Assembly: GCA_035772785.1 (NCBI GenBank)
Contig: JAOCPU010000071.1
Span: 1 to 64,000, forward strand
Source: Phlebiopsis flavidoalba
Taxonomy: Eukaryota > Basidiomycota > Agaricomycetes > Polyporales > Phanerochaetaceae
DNA length: 64,000 nucleotides
Direction of reading: 5' to 3'
Made by a program: the position numbers and the translations under genes. The notes beneath the pieces were generated by a model. The model searched no databases. It saw only the letters and a list, made by a program, of their open reading frames with translations, and was not told the origin of the DNA. Shown piece after piece: positions 1 through 11,724 of this stretch. The stretch's first letter is position 1. Each line of letters begins with the position of its first letter.

Positions 1-823
1 CCAGGATCTCGGACAGCGCTGATTACAGCCAAAAATGGCAGTGTTTGGGCGCCTATACGATTGATTTTGAGCGTTCCGGACACCCTCTCTCTGCAGCAGT
101 ATTTTGTGTATTATTGCTCAATCAGAGTAAAGTAACGAGGATTTAAAGGCTTTGACGTAATATGGTAGGGTATATATGAATATATTATGTATCTAGTATA
201 AAATCTCCGTGCACAGTTCTCTTCAAAGGACCACAGAACTTTTGATGGCTTTGTTGCAACCACTGATAACTCTCTGTACCACCTGGGCAAGTACTGAGGA
301 TGGTGTTCGCATTAATATTAATTCTACATAGCCCGGCAAGTATATACATACACTCATGAGATACTGTCCCATGTCCCCGAGCATTCGGTATCAAGTTAAT
401 GAGAGAATTTTCTTCACTGGCGGACAGGTTCTTGGTGTTGATCAGATCACCGCCCAGTCTGAGCAAGATACAGGCAGGTATACAAGATCGTACTTCATCA
501 GTGTGGTATCACCGTGTTGAGGGAGTGTCGCCATTATCTCCTATAAATTTTGAGTCATTCCGAGCTTTGTTTCAGCAACAGTGTGTGTGTCATTGCGAAA
601 GCAGGCCATACGGACACTTACCAGTTTTTGGGAAGTTTCCTGATTTTTGAGACAGAAGCCCCTCTCGCAATTTTTTATTGAGAGGCTTATATAATTCTTC
701 AAAAAAAGTGCTCATACACATTGCCATATGCATAAAGCAATAATGTGGTATGATATTTTTGGGAGCAGAGGTACATTTGTGGAGCTCATAGTAATTCACT
801 GTCCGAGATCCTAGGGTGTCCGG
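1..823. repeat. Partial or small DNA element with short inverted ends
   Basis: A 14-base perfect inverted repeat, AGGATCTCGGACAG, lies at 3-16 and, reversed, at 799-812. A second inverted pair, CCGGACACCCT, lies at 76-86 and, reversed, at 813-823. The sequence between is AT-richer than the following gene and holds a hairpin (about 660-685) and no convincing coding region. Inverted ends about 0.8 kb apart suggest a non-autonomous DNA transposon (MITE-like). Because the window begins at the left end, the target duplication cannot be seen and the element could extend further left. Confidence 0.35.
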
Positions 824-1031
824 ACTCGTAGGGAATCGACACAGTAAGCCAATAGGGTGTCTGTTCTGTCGGACGCGCGCAGTGTTTCGCTGACATATTG
901 GCCCTAGCTGTATCCTTTTCCTCTCTCTTTCTTTTTCTCACTCACGACCTATTTCACGCACGACTACAAATTCGAAAATCTTTTACACTCACGACCACGA
1001 CGAAACGACGACGGCCCTCTCTACCGTCGTG

Positions 1032-4000
1032 ATGCGCCCGCCTCACGCTGCACGCACGCGTCCGCGCTGACCGACTCCGAGTACGACCTTCTACACATCC
1101 GCGCTGCTCGACCTCGCCGGCGAAGACACCGTCTCGCACCCGTCGGACGACTCGTACTATGCGTCGCTTGTCGTGAGCGCACGCGTAGGGGGCGAGGGGG
1201 CCCGCGCCTGGGATTCGCGGGGCCAAGGCTACCACCGCCAGCGCGGGGCGCGCTCTCGCCGTGCGCAGGGTCGACGCCGTCCTGCGGCTCTTCTGCCCCG
1301 ACCCTCGCGCCCGCGGACACGCTCAGCGGCGGCCAATTTCTTTGCGGCGATGAGGCTGGTGGACGCATTTGAGGCATGGGAAGCCGCTTGACGGGAGTCT
1401 GGTCTTTGTCCAGGGTAAGTGCGTTCCGTCTTACTCTGCACTTTCTTTCCTTTTCCCCTTCGCGCCATTCCACTTCGCTGCAACATCCCCAACACGAATA
1501 TGAAGATGAGGTCCTCGTCTGAAACATGTGCCCCCTGCGGATACTCGACCCCCTTGCTCCTCCCGCAGTCATGGCAAGGCTTGCCGAAAGTGCCGTTCGC
1601 TGCGTACGGCATCCCCCGTGCCATACTATTGCCGACGCGATGTCATCCCTCCCCCTGCTCGTCTTTCCCTCTTCCGTCGCCTATTCGAAAAGCTCAAACG
1701 TGATTCTCGTCGTGAAACTCGCGTTTGAAAGAATGTTTTCTGCACCATCATTCGCCTAACCATACTTCGGGTCGGCGAGCGTTGCGATGCTTCTGTGCTT
1801 AGAAGTGTCGCCATCTCGGAGCGACATATCTAGCGTGTTGAAGACATCTCCCTGCTGTTCATCGCTGCGGTTAGAAATGATATGTCGAAGTTGTCGGTCC
1901 GACATCTAGGCTTGGTCGTTCGGTGCATAACAATCCAGGACGTGCCTCTGATACCCGACTCGGTGAAGTCACCGCTCGTACTCCTACGCTGTTACCCTAC
2001 TCCTAAAGCGTTCGTCGCACGATATCCCGCTTGGACTTCAATGCGTCCGTTTTAAAGAAGGATAACCCACCGTACCCCGCGACGACCATGTTTGCACCAT
2101 CCATGTGGTTCCGCCATGTTCAGCCCCCGATCCGTTGACCCTCCTACACGCGAAACGGCTCAAAAAAAGCGAAGCTATTCTCCTGCGCAGCCTTCAATCC
2201 GGACCAGGGTCCGAGAGGACATGCGCCATGTCCCACGGGGGAGAATTCCAAGTTCAATTTGTCACGCTGGATCTCGAGACCAACCGCATTATATGCGCAC
2301 ATCTTGTCGTGAACTACCGCGATCCTCCAAGCTTTTGGCACAGGAGCACGTCTGGATAGTCATTTTCTGCCCGGTGGTCACACCCGCACCTCAAACACTT
2401 GTGTATCTTGGAGTGGGACCCACCCATCTCTCATTCAAATCCCTGGAAATGGAAATGTTACCGCGGGACCCCCCCCCCCCCCCCCACCCCCCCCGCTACC
2501 CAATTGTTTGGCTTGCGTTCTTTCTAGCATTTCGCCCACACTTTCGTCCTTGACTTCTTTCCTTATCGTAATCAATCCCCCATTCAGTCACTCATTCTCA
2601 GTCCACAGCGCACCCTGAACACAGGTCAGCTCACCACCAATAACAAAACAACTCACCCCCGCTCCCTTCCAAACCAAACACCCTCCTACCGAGAACTCCA
2701 CAATCACCGATTCACCGTCGCAATCAAGGAAGCCGTCACGTGAAAACACTGAACGCAGGCCCCTCGACACCGTCAGCTTCATCCCTCGAAAACTCCCTGC
2801 ACCTGTAGTCCACCGAAGCCCACCACTCTTCCAACAACGCCGACATCGAGTACGAATCCCTTTGTCAATCGTGCACGGTCGCATGACCCTTCACCTGCTG
2901 CGAAGACAAGAACTACACCCTTTTGCATCGCAAGCCGAGGCGCAGCCGGTGATTCCACCACTACCACCTCGGAAGAGTCTCACCATCGAGCGAGACAGGG
3001 AACGCCCACCACCACCTCCGCCACGACATTCGTCCATGTCTATCTCGCTCTCCAGCCCCAGGATTCCAAGCAGGCTCGAATGCGACGCTTACGCCGGACC
3101 ACAAGCAGCCCCTTTGCGTTTTTGGCACAACGTCATCAACACCGGGTGGGACACCGACACATCCAAACGCGCTCATGCAACAAAGTTTACAAGCTGGTCG
3201 TATCGCGCAAAGTCTCAAGAAGGCAGAAGCGAAGCTGGAGGAAGGAACGTGTCATGGAAGTTCTCAAGTCATCCTCTGCGAAGGATAAAGACCGTGAACG
3301 CGTCGAGAAGGAGAAACGCACTAGAAGCGAGAGTCCGACAAAGGGTGCGTGGTCCCGCCCTCCCATCCCGCGCTCACATTCGATCTCATCCGGTCATCAA
3401 AGGGTGGATCAAGCCAACCACGCAAGGGTCCTGCACTACCCCCACGGCGACATGTCAGCCCACCGCTGCTGAGTGCAAACCGTCGACGGCGTGGAGTGGT
3501 TATCAGCGGTCGCAGCGCACGAAGCACCGGGTCGTTTATGGAAGTTGCGAACGCACGGCTATCGCGTGACCGCTCGCTCTCCCGCGAACGCAGATGCAGT
3601 CCACCCCACAGCACCCCGCGCTCATACCGCAGCCGGCACAACCGCTACCCGAGCTCACACCCCCAAATGGCCCCCCACCGGTCGCGCCACCGACACACCC
3701 GGATCGTAAAACCGCAGCCACCGCCTCCGCTGAGTGCGAGTGCCGCCACGTTCCCGGACGCGCCTGAAAACAGGACCGCGACGATGTCCCGTTTGCCCCG
3801 CGTCGTTTGCGGCCTCAAAGAGCATGCACTCGCCCACGACAAGCGCCGGCCCGCCCATTCCTCCCCGGCCCAAACGACGCCCAGAGAGCGTCCAGTTCGG
3901 GTCCTACAGCACGATCTCGTCCACCACCGCCCGCGCGAGCGCGAGAGCCCGTGGGACCGCGACCGGGACCCCGCGACACACCCCGCGCCGCGAGCCCGAC

Positions 4001-4394
4001 GCCCACACGCAGCAGCGCCACGTCCGCGCCTCAGCAGCCCCGCCTCGGTCCCCCCCCCGCGCGCGCCGCCGGCGTGTCGCGCCACCTCTCGCTCTCCGGC
4101 GCGCCCGCAGCGCGCAGGCAGCCTCTCGGGGCGCGCCGAGTCGCTCGCGCGCGAGCCGAACCCGATGGCTGGGGGCTCCGCGACAAGTTTGTCGGCCTCC
4201 AGCCGCGCATCGAGCAGGCGCGGTTCAAGGCGGAGGCGGGGCTCAGCCGGCGCGGGTATGTCCGCTGGGGCGAGCGGGACGATCGGCGGCTGGTGGATGA
4301 GGACGAGGGTGGGAGCGCGTTGAGTGTCGAGGAGGAGGATGAAGATGAGGAGGATGGGGGGTTCGGGCAGGATGGCGGGTACCGAGGCGGATAG
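1032..4394 (+). pseudogene. EH-like N-terminal region with long disordered tail; gene broken by frameshifts
   Basis: Three coding patches share one strand. Patch 1 (about 1032-1414) encodes, across several shifted frames, a helix-rich segment with LTDSEYD, LLDLAGEDTVSHPSDDSYY and LSGGQFFAAMRLV, followed by LVFVQ and a GTAAGT donor at 1415. This resembles the EH-like N-terminal region of a basidiomycete protein of unknown role. Patch 2 (about 2590-3480) is Pro/Ser/Thr-rich with LQAGRIAQSLKKAEAKLEE, then ERVMEVLKSSSAKDKDRERV and KRTRSESPTKG. Patch 3 (3807-4394) ends with GLRDKFVGLQPRIEQARF and an acidic tail, stop at 4392-4394. No single frame joins them, so the gene is decayed or mis-sequenced. 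EH domains bind NPF peptides in endocytosis; that role here is inference only. Confidence 0.4.
1415..2590. other. Gap between coding patches, no recognisable gene
   Basis: About 1.2 kb follows the GTAAGT donor before coding-like sequence resumes. This is long for an intron in this window, where introns run about 50-90 bases. It contains short unsupported reading frames and a run of 17 cytosines at 2469-2485. It may be an insertion inside the gene. Confidence 0.3.
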
Positions 4395-4619
4395 GATACG
4401 GGGGCGTGGTGCGAGCGAGGGGCGCCGTGGGGAGGAGGCGGTGGGAGGAGAGAGATGAGATGAAGTGGCCTGTTGAGCCTGGCGAGGGCTGGACGAAGCT
4501 GTGAGAGCCGAGTTTGGTTGGCCCTTCGTTGGTTTCCTTTCGATCTTCGTTTGATGAAAAGTTACGATAGCACGCTTTGGTGCTCATTAGATATGTTACG
4601 ATCCGCTGTATCATTTATG

Positions 4620-5250
4620 TCGCATAAATGGCTATGACTCACGCATTCTACTCTTTGCGAAAGTTTTCAAGTTGCTGTCGCGTTTGTTGGGTAGCACACA
4701 CTCGCGTCCCAAAAAGGAAGGTGCTCTGGTTCAGCCTCCAAACCTCGGACACGCCTAACCTCATGAAAAACATGAAATCTAGCAAGAGTAATTACTTCGG
4801 GTTCGCTTTAAATATAGATAATATTGACAGCATATAGCGAGTGGGTAGCTCAGATGAGGGAGGGTCTCTGCATCCAGCGCGATAGGGAAGAGCTCAGGGA
4901 ATTTGTTGGCCTTTTTGGCAAATAGAGAACCGTGACTCTGGTGCTTTCCGAGGTCGCTTGCGAGGTGGACGGTGTTACCACATCTGCATCCGCCGTGCCT
5001 ATTGAATGCGGAGCCCCGGTAATGCAAAGATCATTGTGCTCAAATGACGCGACAATGTACCCGTATCCTCTGCATCCATGCTGTCTTCACATCCCCGCTC
5101 ATTGTATGTAGTCCCAGACGTCTGAGTGGTGAGGTGCACGATTGATATCTGAGATGGACATAGTTTCATCTATGATAAAACTCTACCAAGATATTATAGT
5201 GAGAACATAGATCGATAGATTACAGGCCTGCTAGTCTGATACATACGATC
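4620..5250. other. Intergenic, nothing recognised
   Basis: The stretch is AT-rich relative to its left neighbour. The short open frames on both strands show no family signature and no plausible splice pattern. Confidence 0.4.
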
Positions 5251-5254
5251 GTGT

Positions 5255-5990
5255 TTAACGGTAATTCCATGGCCGTTTAACAAGGTTGACACGCTTTCCT
5301 CTTCTCCCGCTTCTAAAAAAATAAGAAACGCAATACATATTATAGCACATGTCAGAGAGGTATGATAGTCCCTCTTCCCTACACAGGGAGTACAATTTCG
5401 AGTCTTGTACGCTCTCCGGGATTGTCGAAATAAAGGCTTGTGTGAGTACTGGAGGAGGAGCTCGTGTGAGTGCTAGTATGAGTCTGAGTTGCAGCAAATG
5501 ACGTCGGCTTTTGCGGTAGATGTTAACGATTGTGAGTGGAATGAAGAGCTGAGCGCGGTAGTCCCCAGATCCAGATGAAAGACAAAAATGAGGAGGAGAA
5601 GCCAGGACAAACAATGCGTCTTGTGCATCCATGGCACGTATCCGCCTTCTCAGACTGAAAGTTGGATCCAGTTGGGGTGCAGATCAGGGATGTGAGCTGC
5701 TGCGCTTCCGAAGTATACTGCAGGTAATCAAGCCAAAATTGTGTACCGGGCGTCGACAGAGGTGACGTTGACGACCAGAATGTGAAATTCATTGGGAAGC
5801 AAAGGCGATGAGTAAAGCTCATAGCCGTAGATCAAGCAGAGGACTGAGGCGAGTAGGCAGTTACCGCTTCCAGGTCGTCGAGATTGTACACAACTTGTGT
5901 GGCTATGTCCGAGGCGGTACTGTGCCGTACACTGATATGCTGGTTCCTGAGAGAATCTATGAGTTAAACACCCCAAGAAACTAGTGGTGT
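5255..5990 (-). pseudogene. Relic of the membrane-anchored sandwich-protein family
   Basis: Read on the minus strand, the segment around 5700-5790 gives FHILVVNVTS followed, in another frame, by GTQFWLDYLQYTS. This matches the family motif LFVSTE...TGQWFWLDYITYT of the copies at 25.0, 31.0 and 34.5 kb. Upstream pieces correspond loosely to the GTSVAVHGTIGG strand of those copies. At least two frame changes are needed and the N- and C-terminal exons are not clear. It is an old, decayed fourth member lying about 20 kb from the others. Confidence 0.45.
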
Positions 5991-6009
5991 GTTCTAACCG
6001 GTAAAGCTG

Positions 6010-6640
6010 AATGCGAATGAATCCCCGTTCTCCGAGGGTTCCGTGTGTTGTTCTTTATTCGCAAGGTTTGAGGTCAGACAAGCCTCGCGTAACGGCGACA
6101 AAGGAACATTTACCCTTCAAATTCGTTCTTTTTCCCTCCCTCGAACCAGGAACCTGAGTAAGCGATTCTCGAATCGTCGTCGTCTATCTTGATCAAAATG
6201 GACATCGTTGAATAGGCTCTGGAGATACTGGCGGGAAACAGAAGGAACCACGGAAACAAGACCTTTGGACTTTTAAAGCGTTTCAGTTGTGATATTACTA
6301 TGTGATCAGATATTGTACCTTCTCTCCTGCGGATTCCGATCGCTTTTTTTTTTCAGGATTTTACTCTCGCGTTTCGGGGCTGTAAGCTATATCACACGTG
6401 GCTTAGCTTCACCGTTACCGGGCATTGCTGAATAATCCGGAGGATGAACTGGGGGTGCCATTGTAGATGTTTTGGGTCAAAGCACGATTTTGAAGGGATG
6501 ATGTCTCTGTTGGTAGCAGGCCTGTCTGCACGGCCTGATCAGATTCTCGGCGTCGAACCTTTTTTACTCCAAACATTAGTGTAAACTCAAAATGCGATGA
6601 ACACGGGCCGGTGCGAACAGAGCTTGACATGATCTTATGG
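6010..6640. other. Intergenic, nothing recognised
   Basis: No reading frame has a recognisable motif. A ten-base T-run lies near 6344-6354. Confidence 0.35.
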
Positions 6641-6649
6641 CAATGTAAC

Positions 6650-7630
6650 ATCAAATACTGAGCTCCTATCGGTCCAATGTAGTTAACAGTGATGCTCGAT
6701 AATGTCACGGAAGTACTAGTGAGGGATGGACCACCAAGGTCTCTGCAAAATCAGCTTATCTACTGCGGGTAGATTTCGGGATCAGCGGCCGAGGTAAGCG
6801 CGAGTGCGTTCGTGAACGTAAGACTCCAAAGTTGGCCGAGAGGAGTAGTGCTGTCGAAGGGTTTGGACGATCCACTCCGCATCGTTCATGCACACAGCGG
6901 AGTATCGACGCTGATGTTTCTCGACAGCAAGCTGCACCTGTTGCGCCATTTGTGATAATAGCGACGCCTTGTGTGCGCGATGTGCTTGGGTAAGTGTAGA
7001 GTGAAAATGTAACGAGGTCACCCGCGCTGAAAGTAATGTCTGTGCCTGCATTCTTGAAGAAGATGGGTCCGAACGTGTCTGGGGAGCCACATGAACCAAG
7101 CTAAAACTTTACGATCAGTATCAGGACGTGAGTACGTCGTAGGTTACGCACCATCGTAGCTCACGCTTCCCACTGCAGCAGAGACTGTCATGTCTATACC
7201 AACCTGCAACGACGCGGTGTACCCGTATCGCATGTGCACTGCCGTCGATTCCCTATCGCAATGGTTGCTCCGCTTGTCGTTGTTCTGTCCCAGACGGCAA
7301 TTTGGGATGCGGAAGGAACGTAAAGACGACCGTACCGGTGACGACTTGCCAAAAACCCTGAAGATTTAAGTCTTTCGCATCTATTCAAGAAAGACATGTG
7401 CTTACGTACCGTGATGTCCACATTGATGACCGCGCCGCCCCAGTTTGTACTAAAAGATGATGCGCCATCGGGTGCCGGAGTACTTGCGGGCCCCCGCATG
7501 CTGGCTCCCTACGCGTGAGGTTTTGAGACGAGAGACGATGCTCGAATTCGGTTTTTGGGAAGACCCTCGACGAAGCCAACGAGACAGAGGAGACGATGAC
7601 AGTGAGTAGTGTCAAAATCGGTATGCGCAT
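6650..7630 (-). pseudogene. Decayed G1 glutamic peptidase (eqolisin) copy
   Basis: The start at 7628-7630 gives a secretory signal (MRIPILTLLTVIVSSVSLAS) and, after a frame change, STNWGGAVI, the first strand of the mature G1 fold. A second exon (about 7370 to 7150) gives VVTGTVVFTF..., IGIDGS and GSVSYDGA in different frames. The third (about 7100-6790) contains MNDAEWIVQ, and ITVNY near 6690 marks the usual C-terminal strand. The family needs a Gln in ILQTG and a Glu in IVEDF; here the second motif reads WIVQTL, so the catalytic Glu is replaced by Gln, and the ILQTG motif is not intact. Several frame breaks plus this change indicate a dead copy rather than sequencing noise. Confidence 0.6.
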
Positions 7631-7639
7631 GACGACAGG

Positions 7640-8920
7640 GTGTGTTTGCGATACGTCAGATTTTCTATTGTTGATGGGGACAGCTGTACGGGTGAAATGA
7701 GCAGAACTCAGACGACCTTAAGTACACTTACATACGCGCCAGCGATTATCTGAAGGGGAAGGGCTCTACCAAATTAGTTTACAAATATTTACGCAAGGAG
7801 GATCCGACAGTGATCTTCAGGCCACAGGGAAAATTTAATGAGCATAAAGGAACGGAACACGTCGTAGTGTACCGTGTTAACTGCGAGAATTTGAGGTCAT
7901 CAAAATAACACGCGACCATAGGTATTGACGTAAGCTCACAGACGGACCAGCCCGTAGTCCGTTTCCAGGCACCACTGAAGAGTCTCCGCGGTGGGTATTA
8001 CCACGCGCCTATCGTCCACAGATAGGGAAGTTACAACGTTATGTACCCCACGATCTGTCAAGCCGTTCAGCATCCTGTCACGAACACACATGAGACATCC
8101 TCACTGCTACAGGCGTACAGATAGCTGGCTATTGAGACGGATCTAGGGACTGCCTCTTGTGACTCACTGCAAGGTCGCTAAGATTGGAAATAACTGTAAG
8201 CTTGCGTTTCCATGTATCCATCACCAGGATCTATAAAAGTCAGGGGTCGCCCACACTCGCTACTTCGAGGCTCAATGAAATGATCTCCAGGTATACCATG
8301 GAAGGAACGTGCGCTGGGTCAATAGAAGGCACCCGCAAACCTAGTGCTCATATGACTCTCGAAAGAAGAGCACATTATGTTGAATGACAGATTGCTCCGT
8401 AGAGTGTCGGGCATAATAACACGCGCAGTGGTGATTTTCTCGCGTCGATCATAATTTAGCGCTTTGTTGACTAAGGCATATTCCTGTGCAGATGAAATGA
8501 AAAGGAAGTAAGTAAGTGCAGGTTGAGCATAGTATATACTAACGCGACCTTCAGTAAAACTTGGCTGTTTCCGGCGAGCACGAGTCGACATCCGGTTGTC
8601 CGCCGTCAGTAGCGATCTGAGGCTTTCTGTGATACAATGCAGGCTAACGAAGTAGCATACTGTACTCCTAGGATGACACCACTGTAGCATAGGATCGACG
8701 ACCAGATGTATTGAGTTTGATCACTAGGGACATAGTGGCTGACTCGGACAGAGAGCCTGGTGACGGACGGCGCCATAAGACGGATGAGGCGCCTGGAGCC
8801 AAACACAACCAAGCAGAGGGCGCATCAAACTGGCGCATCACCGACGCTGTGCGCTCATCGGGAGCCAGCTGCAGCCTCTTCGTCAGACTTCGATTGAAGT
8901 CGCTACGAATGCAGTTGTGA
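7640..8920. other. Intergenic, nothing recognised
   Basis: About 1.3 kb with only short overlapping open frames on both strands (for example 8319-8690 minus) and no family signature or splice pattern that I can defend. Confidence 0.4.
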
Positions 8921-8927
8921 CGCACAT

Positions 8928-9750
8928 TTAGAAACTTAGGGTACACAATGGTCCGTTATTTGTTATCGCCTCTCCGCTCGTGAACGCTACGCTTCCGGAA
9001 ACTAATGCTCGAACCTGACGCTTCGACAAGCCATTCGCATCTTCCTCGCAGAGTGTGGACGGTGGAGGTGACTTTTTTGGAAATGGACGTCCCCTTCGTC
9101 TTGTTGATAATAGTAGCAATTCCAGTCGTCTTAGAGGTTGCCGTGGATGTTCAGTGTCACGGAGTCCCCTACGCTGAAGCTAGATGCCGGACAAGGAGTA
9201 GGCGTAGTCCGGATACCATTCGTACCAGGCTAATCGAACGAGGACATCAGACGTGTGCAAATGAAGGATAAGCAGGTGCTTACCGTCATAAGACACGGTG
9301 CTCCCACTGGCGGTGAAGTCTACCCCGGCCTGCAAGCTGGAGGTGGTACAGGTGTCCCCGTCAATGCCGACCCACACCGAAAACAGTACTGCTACCGAGT
9401 TTGACGCAGCGGGGACGGAGAAAGTCCCTATCACGCTCTTCCACGTTCCCTAGACGAATGTGAGTTTCTCTACATCCACTAAGCATTAAAAAATGACAAA
9501 CCGCTGAAGCGTGGAGTGTAGGACCTGACACTGCTGTGCTGTCTGTGAACGCTGTATCAGCCGTAGCTACCTCTGGAAGGTGAGGCAAGTGCCCGTGGCG
9601 CCGAAGAAGAGAGCCTGAAGCAAGACTGCCTGCGATGTACATGGTGGACAACGCTAGAGGAGCGTAAGCCTGAAGACAGATAGCGGGAGGTAAGCACTCA
9701 TATGAGACCGCTTTTGAAAGGATACTATATAAACATGTGGTCAGCACCAT
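8928..9750 (-). pseudogene. Decayed G1 glutamic peptidase copy
   Basis: The core is clear: at 9434-9290 the minus strand gives MIGTFSVP, VWVGIDGDTC, LQAGVDF and STVSYDGK, then a 50-base intron and LAWYEWYPDYAYSLSGI. The next frame gives a Thr-rich strand and LCEEDA followed by frameshifted WLVEAS and SGSVAFTS. The catalytic Gln (LQAG) is kept. The Glu position is reached only through a frameshift and is followed by Ala-Ser instead of Asp-Phe/Tyr. The 5' exon is not convincing; a start at 9750 is possible but lacks the usual signal peptide and SNWAGAV strand. It stands in tandem with the copy at 6.65-7.63 kb. Confidence 0.65.
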
Positions 9751-9759
9751 GGCTGAGCC

Positions 9760-10526
9760 GCAATACTATTCCGACCCGCGCCGTGTAACGGTCCGTCAAT
9801 CACCACAGGGTAAACAGGGCACGTCGGTGGATTTTGCCATCAACCGACCCCAAGGTACGAGTAGATCTGGCCACCGATAGCGCATGTCAAGGGGTTTCGG
9901 AAAAGGCATTGACGTTCCAATCGCTGAGAAATTTGCATCGAGTGCCTGGTCTGTCGGGTTGGACCAGACGCATAGCAGCTCGAACTGTGTGCCGCAGGTA
10001 ATTCGCCCATGAAATCACCCCACACGTGTGAGGGAATCTACAGATATCTCAGCATCCCACGGGTAGAAGGACGGTTGAGAAAATACCGGGAGCTACGCCC
10101 TGAAGTGATCCTCACGAGCGACAAAAGGATCCTGGCCCTATCTAGTACCCTGTCCGGCTCTTCTGCTTTGCGGTGCTATGCACTCCGTTTCGCGCAAACA
10201 AGGCCGGCACTTCTTGACACATTTTTTTGCAAAACAAGAAAGATTGTCTTCATTGCTCAGTTCCTCATACATTGCTGCGTACGTGCATGTTATCAGCGTC
10301 GCAAAATTGATGAAGAACGGAAGACATACCAGCTGTGACTAACTAGGAGCAATCGACATTTGAGCCTGAGGTGGCATAGAGACACGACAAGCTCTGACAA
10401 AGGCTCGCAAATAACTGACACGGCTAGAGGACACGGGATAAGGTACACGGGGGAGAGAGATGATGGTGGTACGCAGCCACGACGCGTCGAACGTTTAGCG
10501 CCTAGACGCGTCTCTTGCCGCGGCGG
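9760..10526. other. Intergenic, nothing recognised
   Basis: Unremarkable sequence up to the target duplication of the foldback element. Short frames only. Confidence 0.35.
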
Positions 10527-10529
10527 TCG
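10527..10529. other. Target site duplication, left (TCG)
   Basis: TCG directly precedes the CACTG terminus and is matched by TCG at 11722-11724 after the other end. Confidence 0.65.
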
Positions 10530-11721
10530 CACTGCGGAGAAATCACGATGAATCCGGCGGATTCATGCTAGACGCACGCTAGACGCTGAAACAATGCCTC
10601 TCCCATGTTTCGTCACGATAATCGTAGTATAAATGAGAGAGAAAATATCAAATGAACCTAACAATAAAGCGCACTGATAAATTCAAAAAGAATATGCTAT
10701 GTATCCTCTGACCGACCTATAGAATGATCCTGTTAGAGACATATAGAGATATCTGACCGCTTTTTCTGGGAGTAAAATGCAGAGAGATATTCTGAATAAA
10801 TCTGGTAGCATGTAGATACTTTGGAATAACAGCCAGCAGTTATGTAGTGGATATTTGATGCATGCTGAATGTATGGTTCCTACCTTTTTCTCTTAACTGT
10901 TCACTGTGTAATCACTGTAGATTTTGTGTGGGGAGATTTTTCGAATAAATCTGCAGGATATATTTTGATTATGCTGTGGAGAGTATTTTGATATTTTCTT
11001 TAGCACGTTGATTTATCAATGCTACAGTGAATACAGCGAATACTGGGTGAGAAAGATTTCGAAAATACAGTGCATATTTATCTAAAATAAATCCGCCATC
11101 AAGATGTATCTGTCATATCTGTCTGAAATCGTCAAATCAAGCCATATCTGGCGGGATACATCTTGATGGCGAATTTATTCCAAATGAATATGCGCTATAT
11201 CTTTTAAATCCCTCTAGTTAACATCCACCGTAACATTTGGAAATGCATGAGCTGGGAGAAGTAGTGTGAAATACTCCTCACACTACAGTCAAAATATATC
11301 CTGTGGATTAATTTAATAAATCTCTCTACAAAATCTACAGTGATTACACAGTGAACAGTTAAGAGAAAGGTAAGAACCATATATTCAGCATGCATCAAAT
11401 ATCCACTATATAACTGCTGGCTATTATTTCAAAGTATCTACATGCTACCAGATTTATTCAGAATATCTCTCTGCATTTACTCCAGAAAAGCGGTCAGATA
11501 TCTCTATAATGTCTCTAACAGGATCATTCTATAGGTCGGTCAAAGGATACATAGCATATTCTTTTGAATTTATCAGTGCGCTTTATTGTTAGGTTCATTT
11601 GATATTTTTTCTCTCATTTATACTACGATTTATCGTGACGAAACACGGGAGAGGCACTGTTTCAGCGTCTAGCGTGCGTCTAGCATGAATCCGCCGGATT
11701 CATTGTAATTTCTCCGCAGTG
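10530..11721. mobile_element. Foldback (long inverted repeat) DNA element with CACTG termini
   Basis: A 1,192-base element is almost wholly palindromic. The left arm 10530-11110 is the reverse complement of the right arm 11155-11721 with a few small differences, around a 44-base loop (11111-11154). The termini read CACTGCGGAGAAAT and its complement. The trinucleotide TCG flanks both ends (10527-10529 and 11722-11724), consistent with a 3-base target duplication. CACTG/CACTA ends with a 3-base duplication are characteristic of the CACTA (CMC/EnSpm) group. Near the ends sits a small palindrome (GAATCCGGCGGATTC) beside a repeated CTAGACGC motif. No transposase is encoded, so it is non-autonomous. 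It is much more AT-rich than its surroundings. Confidence 0.85.
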
Positions 11722-11724
11722 TCG
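11722..11724. other. Target site duplication, right (TCG)
   Basis: Matches 10527-10529. A three-base match can arise by chance, but it falls exactly at both termini. Confidence 0.65.

Noticed and set aside
3349..4323. 324-codon open frame, the longest in the window
   Set aside because: Low-complexity Arg/Ser/Pro sequence with no motif, out of frame with the recognisable GLRDKFVGLQPRIEQ segment at 4.17-4.22 kb; long frames arise easily in GC-rich DNA.
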